Assembly: GCA_934525065.1 (NCBI GenBank)
Contig: CAKSYX010000002.1
Coordinates: 1 to 64,000 of the forward strand
DNA length: 64,000 bases
Source of the DNA: an uncultured Eubacteriales bacterium
GTDB taxonomy: Bacteria > Bacillota > Clostridia > Oscillospirales > Acutalibacteraceae
Direction: 5' to 3'
Positions within the stretch are counted from its first letter, which is position 1. Every line of letters begins with the position of its first letter. Both the position numbers and the translations under genes were made by a program. Of the stretch, positions 62,923-64,000 are shown one piece after another. The notes below the pieces were generated by a model that was not told where the DNA came from, ran no database searches, and worked only from the letters and a program-made list of their open reading frames with translations.

Positions 62923-63115
62923 TTCGTACGGGCGGGACATGCCCCGCCCGTACGAATCTAGATGCTAGATGTTAGATGTTAGATTTTAGATGTGTTTATT
63001 TTTATGTGGTAGAAGACGTTGGGTTTGTTCGTTGCCCTTTAATTTGAGTATATCTAATGTCTAGTGTCTAGAATCTAGCATCTAATTTCACGGGCGGATA
63101 CAAGACCCACCCGTA
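62923..63115. repeat. Composite palindrome and 7-bp-array element (family C)
   Basis: In order: a 14-bp-arm palindrome around ACATGC (TTCGTACGGGCGGG, 62923-62956); five 7-bp units of the form YTAGATK (62958-62992); a core of about 62 bases without coding content; five further 7-bp units of the form TCTARNR, i.e. the reverse complement type (63055-63088); and a degenerate second palindrome (ACGGGCGG / CCCACCCGT, 63090-63114). The arrays can pair with each other, so the whole element is a large imperfect inverted repeat. Rest of the 62804-63180 gap is AT-rich with nothing else. Confidence 0.7.
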
Positions 63116-63180
63116 TAAATTATACATCAGATATAAATATTAAATATTTTGCCCTGCGAAAACGGCAAAGCGTTTTCGTC

Positions 63181-64000
63181 TCACCACACGGTGGACGTTG
63201 ACTCCGTTTGCCCGGCAGGCAGAATCCCAAGGGCTTTGATTTCGTTCACCAGTGTCTCTGCCGCAAGAACGTTGCTTTCCTTTGTTGGGTGTCCGTCAAC
63301 AACGGACCCGTAGGTACCCATTTCAAAGCTCAGCGTTGCGCATTTCACACGGCTGTCATAACTGTCGTCGCGATACTCCGAAACGGCGCGCTCGATTGAA
63401 GGATAAAGCGAGTTGTTCATGTCGCCCAAAACGCAGAGAATGTAGGCTCCGGGCTCTCTCAGCCTGACGAGCGACAGCAGCCGCTTGTATTCATCAACAA
63501 AGCTGTTGCGCCTGTCTTCGGTGTAGCAATATGACGCGTCGTTTGTTCCGAGGTTTATCACAACAAGGTCGTTTGCATTGCCGGAAAAGCTCCAGTATTG
63601 CCCGGCGGAGATATCGTCACAGTTTATGAGCGAGTTTTCATAGTGCTTGAAAATGACGTAATCATTGGCCATTCCGTTTGACGGAAATCCGGTCAGAACG
63701 CCGTAGCCGGAAAAGCTCACAGCAGCGGCATCGGCTCCAAGCTGCTTTGCGGCGAGGAAAGCGTAGGTTTCGGTAAAGTTTTCCGTTCGGGTCGAAAAGC
63801 TGCCGCTTGAGCCTGCGTCAAGGCCGTAGCCGCAGGTTATGGAGTCGCCGAGAAATTCAATTTTAAGCGAGCCGCGCGGCGAAGGGCAGATGTCTCCCTT
63901 TGCAACGGCAGAAATTGAACTGATGCCAACGGTTGAATATGTGCCCTCGGAGGCTTTGACAAGCTTCACGGTGCAGTCGCCGTCATAGGAGGAAAGGTCA
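63181..64000 (-). CDS. CE2-like SGNH esterase, N-terminus outside window
   Basis: Partial gene: the frame is open through the right edge, so only the C-terminal 272 residues are here. SGNH hydrolase motifs: Ser block KIEFLGDSITCGYGLD, block III LVVINLGTNDASYC and the His block in VVDGHPTKESNVLAAETLV. This order, and the beta-rich stretch before the Ser block (DCTVKLVKASEGTYSTVGISS), fit carbohydrate esterase family 2 acetyl esterases, which have a jelly-roll N-terminal domain. Substrate (acetylated xylan or other glycan) and export cannot be judged without the N-terminus. It ends in QTESTSTVW; no terminator hairpin is obvious after it. Confidence 0.85.
   Translation of the reverse strand, partial: DLSSYDGDCTVKLVKASEGTYSTVGISSISAVAKGDICPSPRGSLKIEFLGDSITCGYGLDAGSSGSFSTRTENFTETYAFLAAKQLGADAAAVSFSGYGVLTGFPSNGMANDYVIFKHYENSLINCDDISAGQYWSFSGNANDLVVINLGTNDASYCYTEDRRNSFVDEYKRLLSLVRLREPGAYILCVLGDMNNSLYPSIERAVSEYRDDSYDSRVKCATLSFEMGTYGSVVDGHPTKESNVLAAETLVNEIKALGILPAGQTESTSTVW

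Overview
The window reads as a chromosomal core segment of a Gram-positive Clostridia-type bacterium, most likely an uncultured member of the Oscillospirales (Ruminococcaceae/Acutalibacteraceae neighbourhood). This rests on AddAB-type recombination genes, a dnaG-rpoD pair, SigA-like promoters (TTGACA-17-TATAAT) and strong AGGAGG ribosome sites, frequent TTG/GTG starts, small Gram-positive-style signal peptides and lipoproteins, and the VTC/DUF4956/Cthe_2159 gene set common in anaerobic Firmicutes. I saw no rRNA, tRNA, CRISPR array, prophage or transposase gene.

Layout. 1-10 kb: a CNNM-type membrane protein, divergent to a TetR regulator coupled to an FGGY sugar kinase and alanine racemase; then NADP-type glutamate dehydrogenase, a membrane Ser/Thr kinase, a PTS EIIC-like permease and a HAD phosphatase. 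10.5-20 kb: a 0.8-kb AT-rich non-coding stretch, then secreted proteins (a phage-lysozyme/FN3 protein, a lipase-like hydrolase, small exported proteins), a flavoprotein and a DUF1846 protein. 20-25 kb (minus strand): response regulator, histidine kinase, VTC polyphosphate-polymerase-like protein, DUF4956 membrane protein and Cthe_2159-type lipoprotein, apparently one operon. 25-31 kb: argG with ArgR-type boxes over its promoter, dapB, secA. 31-37.7 kb (minus): a tight operon of histidine phosphatase, ymdB, an orphan oligopeptide-type binding lipoprotein, a short FakA-like DAK2 protein, recG and luxS. 38-45 kb: addB-addA. 45-58 kb: information-processing block rpmE, yigZ, dgt, dnaG, rpoD, rpoB, rpoC. 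58-64 kb: tandem secreted paralogues with a permuted-papain-like H...NC signature, a previously unlisted 41-residue amphipathic peptide gene with its own promoter and terminator, a Na/Pi cotransporter, a GH20 hexosaminidase and the C-terminal part of a CE2-like SGNH esterase.

Three families of short non-coding repeats are present: a terminator-bearing element with inverted ends (1-81 and 19694-19900), an element with about 26-bp inverted ends (25073-25236, 47008-47114, plus a remnant) whose end supplies the stop codon of dgt, and GTACGGGC-type palindromes, one of them in a composite with two opposed arrays of five 7-bp units (62923-63115).

The best candidates for undescribed biology are the two-component/VTC/DUF4956/Cthe_2159 cluster, the paired H...NC exported proteins, the 41-residue peptide, the acidic RpoB tail, and the composite repeat. 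All functional statements come from reading motifs by eye; no database search or structure prediction was run.
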